DNA of 64,000 nt from positions 682,001-746,000 of the forward strand of contig NZ_BMRF01000001.1 of NCBI RefSeq assembly GCF_014648495.1, in the 5' to 3' direction. The DNA is from Actinomadura cremea (lineage in GTDB: Bacteria > Actinomycetota > Actinomycetes > Streptosporangiales > Streptosporangiaceae). Positions 8,051 through 16,560 of this stretch are shown here, one piece after another; the stretch's first letter is position 1; every line of letters starts with the position of its first letter. Made by a program: the position numbers and the translations under genes. A model generated the notes under the pieces. That model did no database searches. It was not told the origin of the DNA and saw only the letters and a list, made by a program, of their open reading frames with translations.

Positions 8051-8891
8051 CTCTGCGTCGTGGACCGGACGGACGTGCGCCGCGGGGCATCGCGCGAGAG
8101 TGCGGCACGCGGCCCGGCGCCCGTTTTCCGTACCTCCGCACGGAACGCGGCCTTCCCGAACCTCGGGCGATCTCCCGCACGGGACTTCGCGACGCGACTG
8201 GGCGGTTTGCCGCCGCCATTCGGGTTCGTCCTGACCAACTTCGATGCGAACTCTGACGTCGACTGTCACGCACCGCGTTGAAAATGATCAGCAGTCCGTT
8301 ACCAGATGATCACGTACCGTTTCGCATGAGCGCGAGTTTCGGGCGTCCGACACACCTGCCAGCAGGGGGAATGGGCGCTGGAACGCTCCGGATGGGACGG
8401 ACCGTAACGCGGCAAAAAATCACCGGCCGTGAGCGGCGTGATCGTCGAACCGGATCCTTCGTCTTTCCGGCCGCGGCGGCGTCGGGACGGCCGCCTTTCG
8501 GCCTGTGCGTAAACCGATCGCGGGGCGGAGGGGTCTTCTGAGTAGGCGACCGCGTCACTCCGGGTGACCCGCTGTGTTTTCGGGTCTTGTGTTTGAACTT
8601 CGGACACCCGAAGATGCAGGATCATGACTGGCCGAATGGTGACAAATTACTGACTAGGGGGTCGCGTAGGTTACTTTTTCGCCGCACTCTTGATTCGATT
8701 TCGCGTCTGGACGTCACACGGCGTCGTCCCGACCGGATCAACCCATGAGGGAGCGAATCGCACGGGGACTGCGGTGCCGAGTCTGAAGTAGGACGACAGG
8801 ACATGAGTCAACCGTTGGGCGGAACGTGCGCGAACGCATGGCCGGGGCGGGTCCCCCGCCGAGAGGATGGACCGGAAGCGAGCGATCATCG
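8051..8891. other. long region without a protein gene
   Basis: About 840 bases with no reading frame of normal codon use on either strand and a lower G+C than the flanks. It holds a perfect 11-bp palindrome CGGGTGACCCG at 8561-8571, a hairpin CTTCGG-ACAC-CCGAAG at 8598-8613, and an AT-richer stretch at about 8640-8700. It probably carries the control region of the regulator gene at 8892, possibly with a long 5' leader or a small RNA. I could not assign it to a known riboswitch class. Confidence 0.4.
8561..8571. promoter_or_regulatory. palindrome, candidate operator
   Basis: CGGGTGACCCG reads the same on both strands around a central base. It lies about 320 bases upstream of the regulator gene at 8892, and 27 bases before a second inverted repeat (8598-8613, 6-bp arms, 4-base loop). 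Confidence 0.3.
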
Positions 8892-10220
8892 ATGACGGCC
8901 GCACGAACGGGATCGGTCACGCCCGATCTCACGATCGGCGTCGTGGGCCCCCATGACCTGGTCGAACGGGTCATGCTGATGGGCCACGGCCCCACGCCGG
9001 TGCCGAGCCGGCTGGTGGCCGCCGCATACCGAGACGAACAGGAGGCGGCCGACAAGGTCGTGCGGCTGGGGTCGGGGGTGGACGTGTGCCTGTTCGCCAG
9101 TCCCGTCCCCTACGACTTCGCGCGCAAGGCGGGCGTGCTGACGATGCCCGCGACGTACGTCCCGCTGAACGGCGCCGCACTGCAGGGCGCGCTGCTGCGG
9201 GCGGCCCTCGACGAGCGGTACGACCCGGCGCGGGTGAGCATCGACGTGCTCGGCCGCGCGGAGGTCGAGGAGGCGTACTCGGAGATCAGCCTCGGCACCG
9301 AGCAGGTGCACCTGCGCGAGGAGTCGGCCGGACCCGGGACGCTCGCGGCGTTCCACGAGCGGCTGTGGCGGCGCGGCGCGACGACGGTCGCGATGACATG
9401 CGTCCACGCGACCGCCGAGCGGATGGAGATGGCGGGCGTCCCGACGATCCGGGTCCGTCCGACGGGCGCGGCGATCCGCAGCTCCCTGCAGACGGCCGCG
9501 CTGCTCGGCGCGCACCACCGGCTCGAGGAGTCGCAGCTGGTCGTGGTGCTGGTGGACGTCCCGACGCTGCGCGAGACCCCCCGCCGCGTCACGCCCCGCT
9601 ACTGGCGCGACGAGCTGAAGCTCGCGCTGCACCGCGTCCTGCTGCAGGAGGCGCACCGCATGAACGCGTCGGTGTGGCCGCTGGACGACCACAGCTACCT
9701 CGTCACCGCGACGCGCGGCTCCGTGACGTCGTCGACCGAGGGGTTCCGGACGCCGCCGTTCGTCGAGCGGGTCCGGGAGGAGCTCGGCCTCGCGATCGAG
9801 GTCGGCATCGGGATGGGCCGCACCGCCCACGAGGCGGAGAACCACGCGCGGGCGGCGCTGGCGCGGTCGCAGAGTTCGCAGCGGACGCAGGGCTTCGCGC
9901 TGGACCGGGACGGCCGCGCGCTCGTGCCCGCGCCGCGCACCCCGCCGCGCTCGCAGCCGCAGGCGAAACCGAAGGGACTGGAGATCCTGGCCCGGCTCGC
10001 CGACAAGCTCGGCGACCAGGACCAGCCGCTGATCGTCGACGCGGAGAACGCGGGCCGGATGCTCGGGGTCACCCCGCGCACCGCGCGCCGCCTGCTGCGC
10101 ACCCTGGTCGAGGAGGGGCTGGCGTGGCCGCTGCCGCCCAACCGCACGCCGCAGCCGGGCCGTCCCCGGCAGCTGTACCGGCTGATCGTCGAGAAGCTGG
10201 GCCCGTCGAAGGCGTCCTGA
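8892..10220 (+). CDS. three-part transcriptional regulator with PrpR_N-like, GGDEF-like and winged-helix regions
   Basis: 442 aa from ATG 8892. The N-terminal half (LTIGVVGPHDLVERVML; VDVCLFASPVPYDFARKAG) looks like the alpha/beta fold of PrpR_N-type sensor domains. The middle (ELGLAIEVGIGMGRTAHEAENHARAALARS) resembles the degenerate GGDEF-like domain of CdaR/PucR-type regulators. The C-terminus (ENAGRMLGVTPRTARRLLRTLVEEGLA, then PGRPRQLYRL) is a winged helix-turn-helix. I do not recognise a named family or ligand. In-frame ATGs at 8826 and 8838 would add poorly ordered residues and have no better ribosome site. An unusually long noncoding region precedes it. Confidence 0.6.
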   Translation: MTAARTGSVTPDLTIGVVGPHDLVERVMLMGHGPTPVPSRLVAAAYRDEQEAADKVVRLGSGVDVCLFASPVPYDFARKAGVLTMPATYVPLNGAALQGALLRAALDERYDPARVSIDVLGRAEVEEAYSEISLGTEQVHLREESAGPGTLAAFHERLWRRGATTVAMTCVHATAERMEMAGVPTIRVRPTGAAIRSSLQTAALLGAHHRLEESQLVVVLVDVPTLRETPRRVTPRYWRDELKLALHRVLLQEAHRMNASVWPLDDHSYLVTATRGSVTSSTEGFRTPPFVERVREELGLAIEVGIGMGRTAHEAENHARAALARSQSSQRTQGFALDRDGRALVPAPRTPPRSQPQAKPKGLEILARLADKLGDQDQPLIVDAENAGRMLGVTPRTARRLLRTLVEEGLAWPLPPNRTPQPGRPRQLYRLIVEKLGPSKAS

Positions 10221-10226
10221 TCGCAC

Positions 10227-10262
10227 GGCCCCGGACGCGCGGACGCGCGCGAGTCCGGGGCC
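10227..10262. terminator. bidirectional terminator hairpin
   Basis: GGCCCCGGAC at 10227-10236 pairs perfectly with GTCCGGGGCC at 10253-10262. It lies between the convergent regulator gene (ends 10220) and the aminotransferase gene (ends 10294), so it can serve both. Confidence 0.75.
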
Positions 10263-10293
10263 GATCGGTGCCGCGAGCCGGTGATCCGGGGGG

Positions 10294-11373
10294 TCAGGCG
10301 CGGTGGGGGAAGTCGCGGGCCACGGCCAGGAAGGCGTCGTTCTCCGCCGGGGAGCCGATGGAGACCCGCGCGCCCTCGTCCGGGAAGGGCCGGACGCTGA
10401 CGCCCTGGGCGTCGCACGCCGCGGAGAAGTCCATCGTCCGGTCGCCGAGCCGCAGCCACACGAAGTTCGCCTCGGTGGGCGGGACGGTCCAGCCGTCGGC
10501 GACGAGCGTGCCGCGGACGCGGTCGCGCTCCTTCACGGTCTCCTCGACGCGCGCGAGCAGCTCGCCGGTGGCGTGCAGGGACGCGATCGCGGCGGTCTGG
10601 GCGACGGAGTTGACGCTGAACGGCAGGAACGTCTTGCGGATCGCGGCGGCGACCTCGGGGTGCGCGACGAGGTAGCCGATGCGCAGGCCCGCGAGCCCGT
10701 ACGCCTTCGAGAACGTCCGTAGGATCGCCAGGTTCGGCCGGTCGCCGTACATCGTGAGCCCGTCGGGGACCTCGTCGTCGCGGATGTACTCGCGGTACGC
10801 CTCGTCGAGGACGACCAGGCAGTCGGCGGGCACCCGGTCGAGGAACGCCTCGAGTTCGGCGCGCCGGACGGCGGTGCCGGTCGGGTTGTTCGGGTTGCAG
10901 ACGAAGATCAGCCGGGTGTGCTCGGTGATCGCGTCGGCCATCGCCGCCAGGTCGTGCGTCTCGTCCTTGAGCGGCACCTGGACGGACGTGGCCCCCGAGA
11001 GCGCGACGAGCAGCGGGTACGCCTCGAAGGAGCGCCACGCGTAGACGATCTCGGCGCCGGGTTCGGCGACGGCCTCCAGGAGCATCTGCGAGACGCCGAC
11101 GGAGCCGCAGCCGACGGCGACGTGGTCGGCGGGGACGCCGCAGAACCCGGCGATCGCCTCGGTGAGCGAGGTCGCGTTGTTGTCGGGGTACCGGTTGACG
11201 TTGCGCGCCGCGTCCGCGATGGCGTCCAGGACGGACGGGAGCGGCCCCTCCGGCGACTCGTTCGACGACAGTTTGAACGAGCGCCCGTCGGGTGACGTGA
11301 CGACCTTGCCGGGCTTGTAAGCCACGAACCGGTCGAGAACGGAGCGGAAGCGAGGAGTGTTTGCCTCGGACAC
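10294..11373 (-). CDS. histidinol-phosphate/aromatic aminotransferase (HisC/Pat type)
   Basis: PLP-dependent class I/II aminotransferase, 359 aa. Motifs: [11 protein letters not shown] near 35, [21 protein letters not shown] with the conserved Asn, LDEAYREY with the PLP-binding Asp, and [16 protein letters not shown] with the Schiff-base Lys. It probably makes histidinol phosphate or aromatic amino acids by transamination. Because no other his genes are nearby, the paralogue Pat (phenylalanine aminotransferase) is as likely as HisC. The GTG at 11373 has GGAGGG six bases upstream. Confidence 0.88.
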   Translation of the reverse strand: MSEANTPRFRSVLDRFVAYKPGKVVTSPDGRSFKLSSNESPEGPLPSVLDAIADAARNVNRYPDNNATSLTEAIAGFCGVPADHVAVGCGSVGVSQMLLEAVAEPGAEIVYAWRSFEAYPLLVALSGATSVQVPLKDETHDLAAMADAITEHTRLIFVCNPNNPTGTAVRRAELEAFLDRVPADCLVVLDEAYREYIRDDEVPDGLTMYGDRPNLAILRTFSKAYGLAGLRIGYLVAHPEVAAAIRKTFLPFSVNSVAQTAAIASLHATGELLARVEETVKERDRVRGTLVADGWTVPPTEANFVWLRLGDRTMDFSAACDAQGVSVRPFPDEGARVSIGSPAENDAFLAVARDFPHRA

Positions 11374-11441
11374 CGTTGTCCCTCCAGGGTGGTGCGCAGG
11401 GGTGATGCGCCCCAGCTTATGGGCTTGCGGGTGCCCGGATC

Positions 11442-12116
11442 TCAGCCGCGGGGGCGCAGCATCGGCGGGCGGAGCTGCTCGGCGTCGCCGCGCCGGTAGA
11501 GGCGGGCGGGCCGGCCGCCGTCGCGGGTGGTGGTCCGGTCGGTGGGGATGAGGAAGCGGTCGGCGCCGGTGACCTTGCGGTGGAAGTTGCGTGGGTCGAG
11601 GGCGGTGCCCCAGACGATCTCGTAGACGCGCCGCAGTTCGGCGACGGTGAACTCGGGCGGGCAGAACGCGGCGGCGAGCGAGGTGTACTCGAGCTTCGCC
11701 CGCGCCCGCTCCATGCCGTCGCACAGGATGCGGCGGTGGTCGAACGCGGCCCGGTCGTGGTGGACGAGCTCGTCCACGGCCGTCCACAGGACCTGGGCGC
11801 GGCTGGAGGCGGGCAGGTCGGGCGCGAGGCCGAGGTAGGCGACGCTGACGACGCGCTGGCGGGGGTCGCGGTCGGGGTAGCCGTAGGTGGCGAGCTGCTC
11901 GAGGTGGATGCGGACGTCCGCGAGCCCGGCGCGCTCGGCCATCAGCCGGGACGCGGCGACGGGGAGGTCCTCGTCGAGCTGGATGAAACCGCCGGGCAGC
12001 GACCAGGTGCCGTCGTAGGGCGCCCGGTCGCGCCGCCACATCAGCGCGCAGAGCCGCTGGGCCCGCACGGTGAGCACGACGAGGTCGACGGAGACGGCGA
12101 GCCGCGGGACGGACAT
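11442..12116 (-). CDS. NUDIX hydrolase with C-terminal winged helix (NrtR-like)
   Basis: 224 aa. The N-terminal NUDIX fold ([35 protein letters not shown]) has a degenerate Nudix box: the usual REXXEE is reduced, so hydrolysis may be lost. The C-terminal part ([29 protein letters not shown]) is the winged helix typical of NrtR-type regulators of NAD metabolism, which bind ADP-ribose or similar ligands. It lies about 70 bases upstream of the aminotransferase gene on the same strand. The target genes are not evident here. Confidence 0.78.
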   Translation of the reverse strand: MSVPRLAVSVDLVVLTVRAQRLCALMWRRDRAPYDGTWSLPGGFIQLDEDLPVAASRLMAERAGLADVRIHLEQLATYGYPDRDPRQRVVSVAYLGLAPDLPASSRAQVLWTAVDELVHHDRAAFDHRRILCDGMERARAKLEYTSLAAAFCPPEFTVAELRRVYEIVWGTALDPRNFHRKVTGADRFLIPTDRTTTRDGGRPARLYRRGDAEQLRPPMLRPRG

Positions 12117-12265
12117 GCCACCGAACTTAGCGGCCCCGGCGGACTCCTGCGCCCGTCTCGGACGCGGGGGTCCGCCTGGCAGGAGAAATGCCACATCATG
12201 TCGGTCAGGGCGTCGAGCGAGGCGGGGCCGTCGGCCGTCGGGAGGGCCCTGCACGGGCCGTCCGG

Positions 12266-12901
12266 CTAGCGGACGGCGTAGTCGGCGAGCGACGGTTCGA
12301 GCGCGTCGAAGGCGATGCGGGCGTCGCGGTCGACGGCCGCCGCGACCGCGTCGTCGCCGTCCCCGCCGAGGGTGCGGCGCAGGATCTCCTCGAACAGCAG
12401 CCGGTGGACGGCGCCGAGCTGGGCCGCGGCGACGCGCGGGGCGATGTCGTCCGGCCCGGCGCCGGTCTCCGCGGCGAGGACGTCGCCGAGGACCTTCTCC
12501 CGGTCGTCGTGGAACTCCCGCAGCCGGGCGACCAGCGCCGGGCTGCCGGTGATCATGCGGGCGAACTCGGGGCCGGAGAAGCCGACGACCGGGTTCCGCT
12601 CGGCGACCGCGGCGAGGAACGCCCGGCGCAGCGCGGCGAGCGCGGACTCGCCCGGCTCCCGCTCCCGGACGATCGTCGCGAGCAGCTGCACGAACACGTC
12701 GTGCATGTCGAGCGCGAGGTCCTCCTTGCGGGGGAAGTAGTTGGTGACGGTCATCTTGGCGACCTGCGCCGCCGCCGCCACCTCCGCGATCGTCACGTTG
12801 TCGAAACCGCGCTCCAGGAACAGCCTGGTCGCCTGGTGGGAGATGTTCTCCCTGGTCTGCCGCTTCTTCAGCTCTCTCAGCCCGATGGTCTCCGCGCTCA
12901 T
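12266..12901 (-). CDS. TetR family transcriptional regulator
   Basis: 211 aa. The N-terminal DNA-binding part is classical: RENISHQATRLFLERGFDNVTIAEVAAAAQVAKMTVTNYFPRKEDL (read as separate helices at about 18-62). The C-terminal ligand domain is not recognised. It is divergent from the truncated sigma-factor gene. The 103-base gap holds a good promoter and a palindrome over its -10 element, so TetR probably controls that gene and perhaps itself. Confidence 0.9.
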   Translation of the reverse strand: MSAETIGLRELKKRQTRENISHQATRLFLERGFDNVTIAEVAAAAQVAKMTVTNYFPRKEDLALDMHDVFVQLLATIVREREPGESALAALRRAFLAAVAERNPVVGFSGPEFARMITGSPALVARLREFHDDREKVLGDVLAAETGAGPDDIAPRVAAAQLGAVHRLLFEEILRRTLGGDGDDAVAAAVDRDARIAFDALEPSLADYAVR

Positions 12902-12937
12902 GCCGCCACTCTACATGGAGTCGACCAAAATTTGTGC

Positions 12938-12966
12938 TTGACTTCTTTTTGGGTCTAGCCTAACTT
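12938..12966 (+). promoter_or_regulatory. sigma-70-type promoter for the sigma-like gene
   Basis: TTGACT at 12938-12943 and TAACTT at 12961-12966 are separated by exactly 17 bases. Transcription would start near 12973, about 30 bases before the ATG at 13005. Confidence 0.65.
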
Positions 12967-12970
12967 TAGG
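12959..12970. promoter_or_regulatory. palindrome over the -10 element, candidate TetR operator
   Basis: CCTAA-CT-TTAGG is a perfect inverted repeat that covers the -10 hexamer of the sigma-gene promoter. A regulator bound here would block transcription. The adjacent divergent TetR gene makes it the obvious candidate. Confidence 0.45.
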
Positions 12971-13004
12971 TCCGAAGTCACCGATGGTGAGAGGGCGGTC
13001 CGAC

Positions 13005-13652
13005 ATGACGGACGCGGTGAAGGACTACCTGAACGGCCTCGGCCGCACCCCGCTGCTGACCGCCGCGCAGGAGCGGGAGCTCGGCGAGCGCATCGAGGCC
13101 GGTGCGCGGGCCCGGCGCCGCCTGGACGACGAGGGCGCGCGGCTGGACGGCGTCCAGCGGCGGGCGCTCGAGGCGACGGCCGCCGACGGCGACCGCGCCC
13201 GGGACCACATGGTGCGGGCCAACGTGCGGCTGGTCGTGTCGATCGCCAGGCGCTACGCGCTCGGCGGCGGGCTGCCGCTGCCCGACCTGGTCCAGGAGGG
13301 CACCATCGGGATGATGCGGGCCGTCGACAAGTTCGACCACCGGCGCGGCCTGAAGTTCTCCACCTACGCGACCTGGTGGATCAAGCAGGCGATCGGCCGC
13401 GCGCCGGCCGACCAGGCCCGGACCGTCCGGCTGCCCGTGCACGTGGTCGACCTGCTCAACCGGGTGACGCGCACGCGGCGCGCGCTGGTGGCCGACCTCG
13501 GCCGGGAGCCGAGCGCCGGGGAGATCGCCGCCGCGCTCGGGGAGCCCGCGGGGAAGGTCGAGCGGGTGCCGCGGGACGCCCGGGAGCCGGTGTCGCTGCA
13601 CGCGCCGATCGACGCGGGCGGCACCGGCGGCGCGGGCGACCTGCTGGCCTGA
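13005..13652 (+). CDS. RpoD/HrdB-like sigma factor lacking region 4
   Basis: 215 aa. Region 1.2 (DAVKDYLNGLGRTPLLTAAQERELGERIEAG, split over 4-34), region 2 (RDHMVRANVRLVVSIARRYA, then LPDLVQEGTIGMMRAVDKFD and FSTYATWWIKQAI) and region 3 (VHVVDLLNRVTR) are well kept. The protein then ends at SLHAPIDAGGTGGAGDLLA, where group 1/2 sigma factors continue into the region 3.2 linker and the -35-binding region 4. No room remains: the convergent PPOX gene ends 7 bases later. It could be a truncated gene or a functional sigma that reads only -10 motifs. ATG 13005 is chosen for its GAGGGCGG site; ATG 12984 is possible. Confidence 0.8.
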   Translation: MTDAVKDYLNGLGRTPLLTAAQERELGERIEAGARARRRLDDEGARLDGVQRRALEATAADGDRARDHMVRANVRLVVSIARRYALGGGLPLPDLVQEGTIGMMRAVDKFDHRRGLKFSTYATWWIKQAIGRAPADQARTVRLPVHVVDLLNRVTRTRRALVADLGREPSAGEIAAALGEPAGKVERVPRDAREPVSLHAPIDAGGTGGAGDLLA

Positions 13653-13659
13653 TCCGGGG

Positions 13660-14196
13660 TCAGGGCGAGGGGAGCGCCCAGAGGTCGGCGCGGCGCAGGG
13701 ACGCCGGGCAGTGCAGGTAGATCTCGTCGATCTCGACGAGGATCGCGAGCTCGGGCGCGACCCCCTTCTCCGTCATCTCCGCGAAGAACGGGGCGTCCTG
13801 GAGAATCCGGACGCGGCCGTTCAGGCGCAGCACCTTCGTGTCGCCCGGGGTGAGGAAGAGCATCCCGACGCGCGGGTTCGCGAGCATGTTGTGCAGCGTG
13901 TCGCCGCGCCGGTTGCCGGCCCGCTCGGGCAGGACGAGCGTGCGGTCGTCCAGCACGCGGACGAACCCGGGGGCGCCGCCGCGCGGGGAGACGTCCAGCT
14001 CGCCGGCGGCGTCGGACGTCGCGAGGAGCGCGAACCGGGCGCGGGCGAGGATGTCGACGTCGTCGGCGGTGAGCCGGTCGTGGACCTTGTCGATCACGAT
14101 GGGGTGCGGCTCGCCGAGGATCTCCCGCAGGACGTCCGGCGACCGCACCTCCACGTAGGCGTCGGCGGGCGCGGGGGCCGGGCCGGCAGTGGGCAC
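13660..14196 (-). CDS. pyridoxamine 5'-phosphate oxidase family flavoprotein
   Basis: 178 aa. A PPOX split-barrel domain with the order IDKVHDRLTADDVDILARARFALLATS (in pieces), DVSPRGGAPGFVRVLDDRTLVLPERAGNRRGDTLHNMLANPRVGMLFL. This is the layout of a PPOX-type FMN-binding family that also occurs in mycobacteria and Deinococcus. The usual SPRGD motif reads SPRGG here. The substrate is unknown. The start is a GTG with AGGAG eight bases upstream; the upstream in-frame extension looks noncoding. Confidence 0.8.
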   Translation of the reverse strand: MPTAGPAPAPADAYVEVRSPDVLREILGEPHPIVIDKVHDRLTADDVDILARARFALLATSDAAGELDVSPRGGAPGFVRVLDDRTLVLPERAGNRRGDTLHNMLANPRVGMLFLTPGDTKVLRLNGRVRILQDAPFFAEMTEKGVAPELAILVEIDEIYLHCPASLRRADLWALPSP

Positions 14197-14338
14197 TCGT
14201 TCTCTCCTTGAACCGGGCGCACGGCGGTCGTCCGTCGCGAACGCTACCGGCCCGCCCCGTCCGGGCACGTCACCGGCCCCGTCCGCGAGATCGCGCGCGG
14301 CCCGTCGCGGCTCACCGCCGGGCTGCGCGAGGACGGTC

Positions 14339-16552
14339 TCAGCGGGTGATCTCGGCCGCGCGGACGCGGTCGTCGCCGGCATCGAAGTAGACGATCCCAC
14401 CGGCGACGGCCGCGTCCGCGTCCGAGCCGTCCGCCAGCTGGAGCCCGCCGAGGGAATCACCGGTGCGGGCGTCCAGCAGGTGCAGCCGGCCCTCGTCGTT
14501 GTCGGCGTAGACCGTCCCGTCCTCGACGGTGGGCGGCGCGGTCAGGGCGCCGGTGTCGTACCTCCACAGCTCCTTGCCGGTCCGGGCGTCGACGGCGACC
14601 ACCTCGCCGCCCGCGTTGTGGCCGTTGCCGCCGAGGTAGACGATCCCGTCCGCGATGGTCGGGTTCTCCACGTCGTCGAAGTCCTCGATCTCGGTCTGGT
14701 GGTTCCACAGGAGTCGGCCGTCGAGGTCGCGGGCGGACAGGACGCCGTCCTCGCGGACGCCGTAGATGACCCCGTTCGCGACGGTCAGCGACACTTCCCG
14801 GTTGCGGACGTCGCCTTCCAGCCGCACCTTCCACCGCTGCTCGCCCGTGCGGGCGTCCAGGGCGTAGAGGTGGCGCGCCCGGCCGTCATCGGTGATCGAG
14901 CTGTAGTAGACGGTCCCGCCGGCGGCGGTCAGCCCGCCGACGAGCCGCCCGGCCGTGCGGCTCCACTTCTTCGCGCCCGTTCCGGCGTCCACGGCGTGCA
15001 GGTGCGTGGGCTTCTCGTAGTCGCCGAATTCCCGGCAGGTCACGTACACGGTTCCGTCGGCCACGATGGGCCCCTGGTACACGGTCTGGCCGGGTTCGTA
15101 CACCCACCGCCGCTTGCCGGAGCGGGCGTCCAGCGCCTGCACGACGCTTTCCTCGGTCGCCGCGCCGTTCTCGAAGTAGAGGCTCTCGCCGACGGCGGAC
15201 AGGGAGAGGGCGTTGATCCTCTCGCCGTACTTCCACAGCGGGTCGCCCGTGTCCGCGTCCACGGCGTGCACGCTGCCCTCGGGAGTGAAGTAGACCCGCC
15301 CGTCCCTGACGACGGGCCGCCCGTGCGGCCCCGTCCCGTGGGACCACAGCTGCGTCAGCTTCGGCGGGGCGGGCGTCGGTTCCGGCTCGGCCGCCTCCTC
15401 CCCGGACCCGCGGCCCAGGACGAGCACCGCCGCGACCACGACCGCGAGGGCGGCGGCGCCCGCCGGGACCGAGGCCCGCCTCCACCACCCGGCCGGGGCG
15501 GACGGTCTCCTGCCTCCGGACGCCTCGGACGTTCCGGACGCCTCGGGCCACGGGGAGGCCGGGTACGGAGCCGTCGCGACCTTGGTCGGCGCGGGCGAGG
15601 CGGCGGGGTCGGCGGCGGGCGCGGCGACCGTTTCGGCGGACGCGTCCACCGCTCCCGTGTACTCGCGGGTGAGCACGGCCGTCACCGCCTCGGGCAGCCA
15701 TCCCGCACCCGCGAGCGAGCCCGCCTCCGGCGCGTCCGGACCGTCCCCGCCCAGCTCCGCCACCAGATCGGGCAGCGCGGGACGCTCGCCCGGCTCCTTG
15801 GCCAGGCAGCGGCGGACGACGTCCGCGAGCCCGGACGGCACGCCGGTGAGGTCCGGCGGCTCGTGGACGACCCGGTAGTTCAGCGCGTGCGCGGAACCGC
15901 CCCCGAACGGACCGGCCCCGGTCGCCGCGTGGGCCAGGACGGCGCCGAGGGCGAAGACGTCGCTCGCGGGCCCCACCGTCGCGCCCCGCAGCTGTTCGGG
16001 CGACATGAACCCGGGCGTCCCGACCGCCGCCCCGGTCATCGTCAGCCGGGTGCCCTCGGCCGCCAGCGAGATCCCGAAGTCGATCAGGCGCGGGCCGTCC
16101 GCCGCCAGCAGCACGTTCGACGGCTTCAGGTCCCGGTGCACGACCCCCGCGCCGTGCACGCCCTCGAGCGCCTCGGCGAGCGCCGCGCCGAGCGCCCGCA
16201 CCGACCGCTCCGGCCACGCGCCGTGCGCCGCCACGGCCGCCCGCAGCGACATCCCGGGGACGTACTCGGTGGCGAGCCACGGCGGGTCGCCGTCCGGGTC
16301 GGCGTCCACCACCGCGGCCGTGAAGAACCCGGTCACCCGGCGGGCCGCCTCCACCTCCTGGACGAACCGGCGCCGGAACTCCGCGTCCTCCGCCAGCTCG
16401 TCCCGGACGACCTTCACCGCGACCGCGCGCCCGCCCGGCGACCGGCCGAGGTACACCCGGCCCATCCCGCCCAGGCCCAACCGCCCGACGATCCGGTACC
16501 GCCCGATCCGTCCGGGATCGTCCGCCTCCAGCGGCCCGTACGCGTCCACCAC
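14339..16552 (-). CDS. receptor-like Ser/Thr protein kinase with PQQ-type beta-propeller
   Basis: About 737 aa. Kinase domain at about 10-270: GLGGMGRVYLG loop, AVKVV Lys, HRDLKPSN and DFG all present, so it should be active. A Pro/Ala/Ser linker leads to one membrane helix (AALAVVVAAVLVLG, about 360-380). The outer part (about 395-737) has repeated blades such as GSVHAVDADTGDPLWKYG, VQALDARSGKRRWVYEP and VVAVDARTGKELWRYD, a PQQ/PknD-like propeller that may bind an external ligand or cell-wall part. The GTG at 16552 is 8 bases after the stop of the upstream paralogue, so both form an operon. Confidence 0.88.
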   Translation of the reverse strand: MVDAYGPLEADDPGRIGRYRIVGRLGLGGMGRVYLGRSPGGRAVAVKVVRDELAEDAEFRRRFVQEVEAARRVTGFFTAAVVDADPDGDPPWLATEYVPGMSLRAAVAAHGAWPERSVRALGAALAEALEGVHGAGVVHRDLKPSNVLLAADGPRLIDFGISLAAEGTRLTMTGAAVGTPGFMSPEQLRGATVGPASDVFALGAVLAHAATGAGPFGGGSAHALNYRVVHEPPDLTGVPSGLADVVRRCLAKEPGERPALPDLVAELGGDGPDAPEAGSLAGAGWLPEAVTAVLTREYTGAVDASAETVAAPAADPAASPAPTKVATAPYPASPWPEASGTSEASGGRRPSAPAGWWRRASVPAGAAALAVVVAAVLVLGRGSGEEAAEPEPTPAPPKLTQLWSHGTGPHGRPVVRDGRVYFTPEGSVHAVDADTGDPLWKYGERINALSLSAVGESLYFENGAATEESVVQALDARSGKRRWVYEPGQTVYQGPIVADGTVYVTCREFGDYEKPTHLHAVDAGTGAKKWSRTAGRLVGGLTAAGGTVYYSSITDDGRARHLYALDARTGEQRWKVRLEGDVRNREVSLTVANGVIYGVREDGVLSARDLDGRLLWNHQTEIEDFDDVENPTIADGIVYLGGNGHNAGGEVVAVDARTGKELWRYDTGALTAPPTVEDGTVYADNDEGRLHLLDARTGDSLGGLQLADGSDADAAVAGGIVYFDAGDDRVRAAEITR

Positions 16553-16560
16553 GCCCTCCC

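Noticed and set aside
8400-8520. Possible ydaO-type (c-di-AMP) riboswitch
   Set aside because: Some short G/A-rich strings look similar, but the conserved core order could not be found.
8036-8541. Short plus-strand frames in the long gap
   Set aside because: No ribosome site, unusual codon choice and no recognisable motif.
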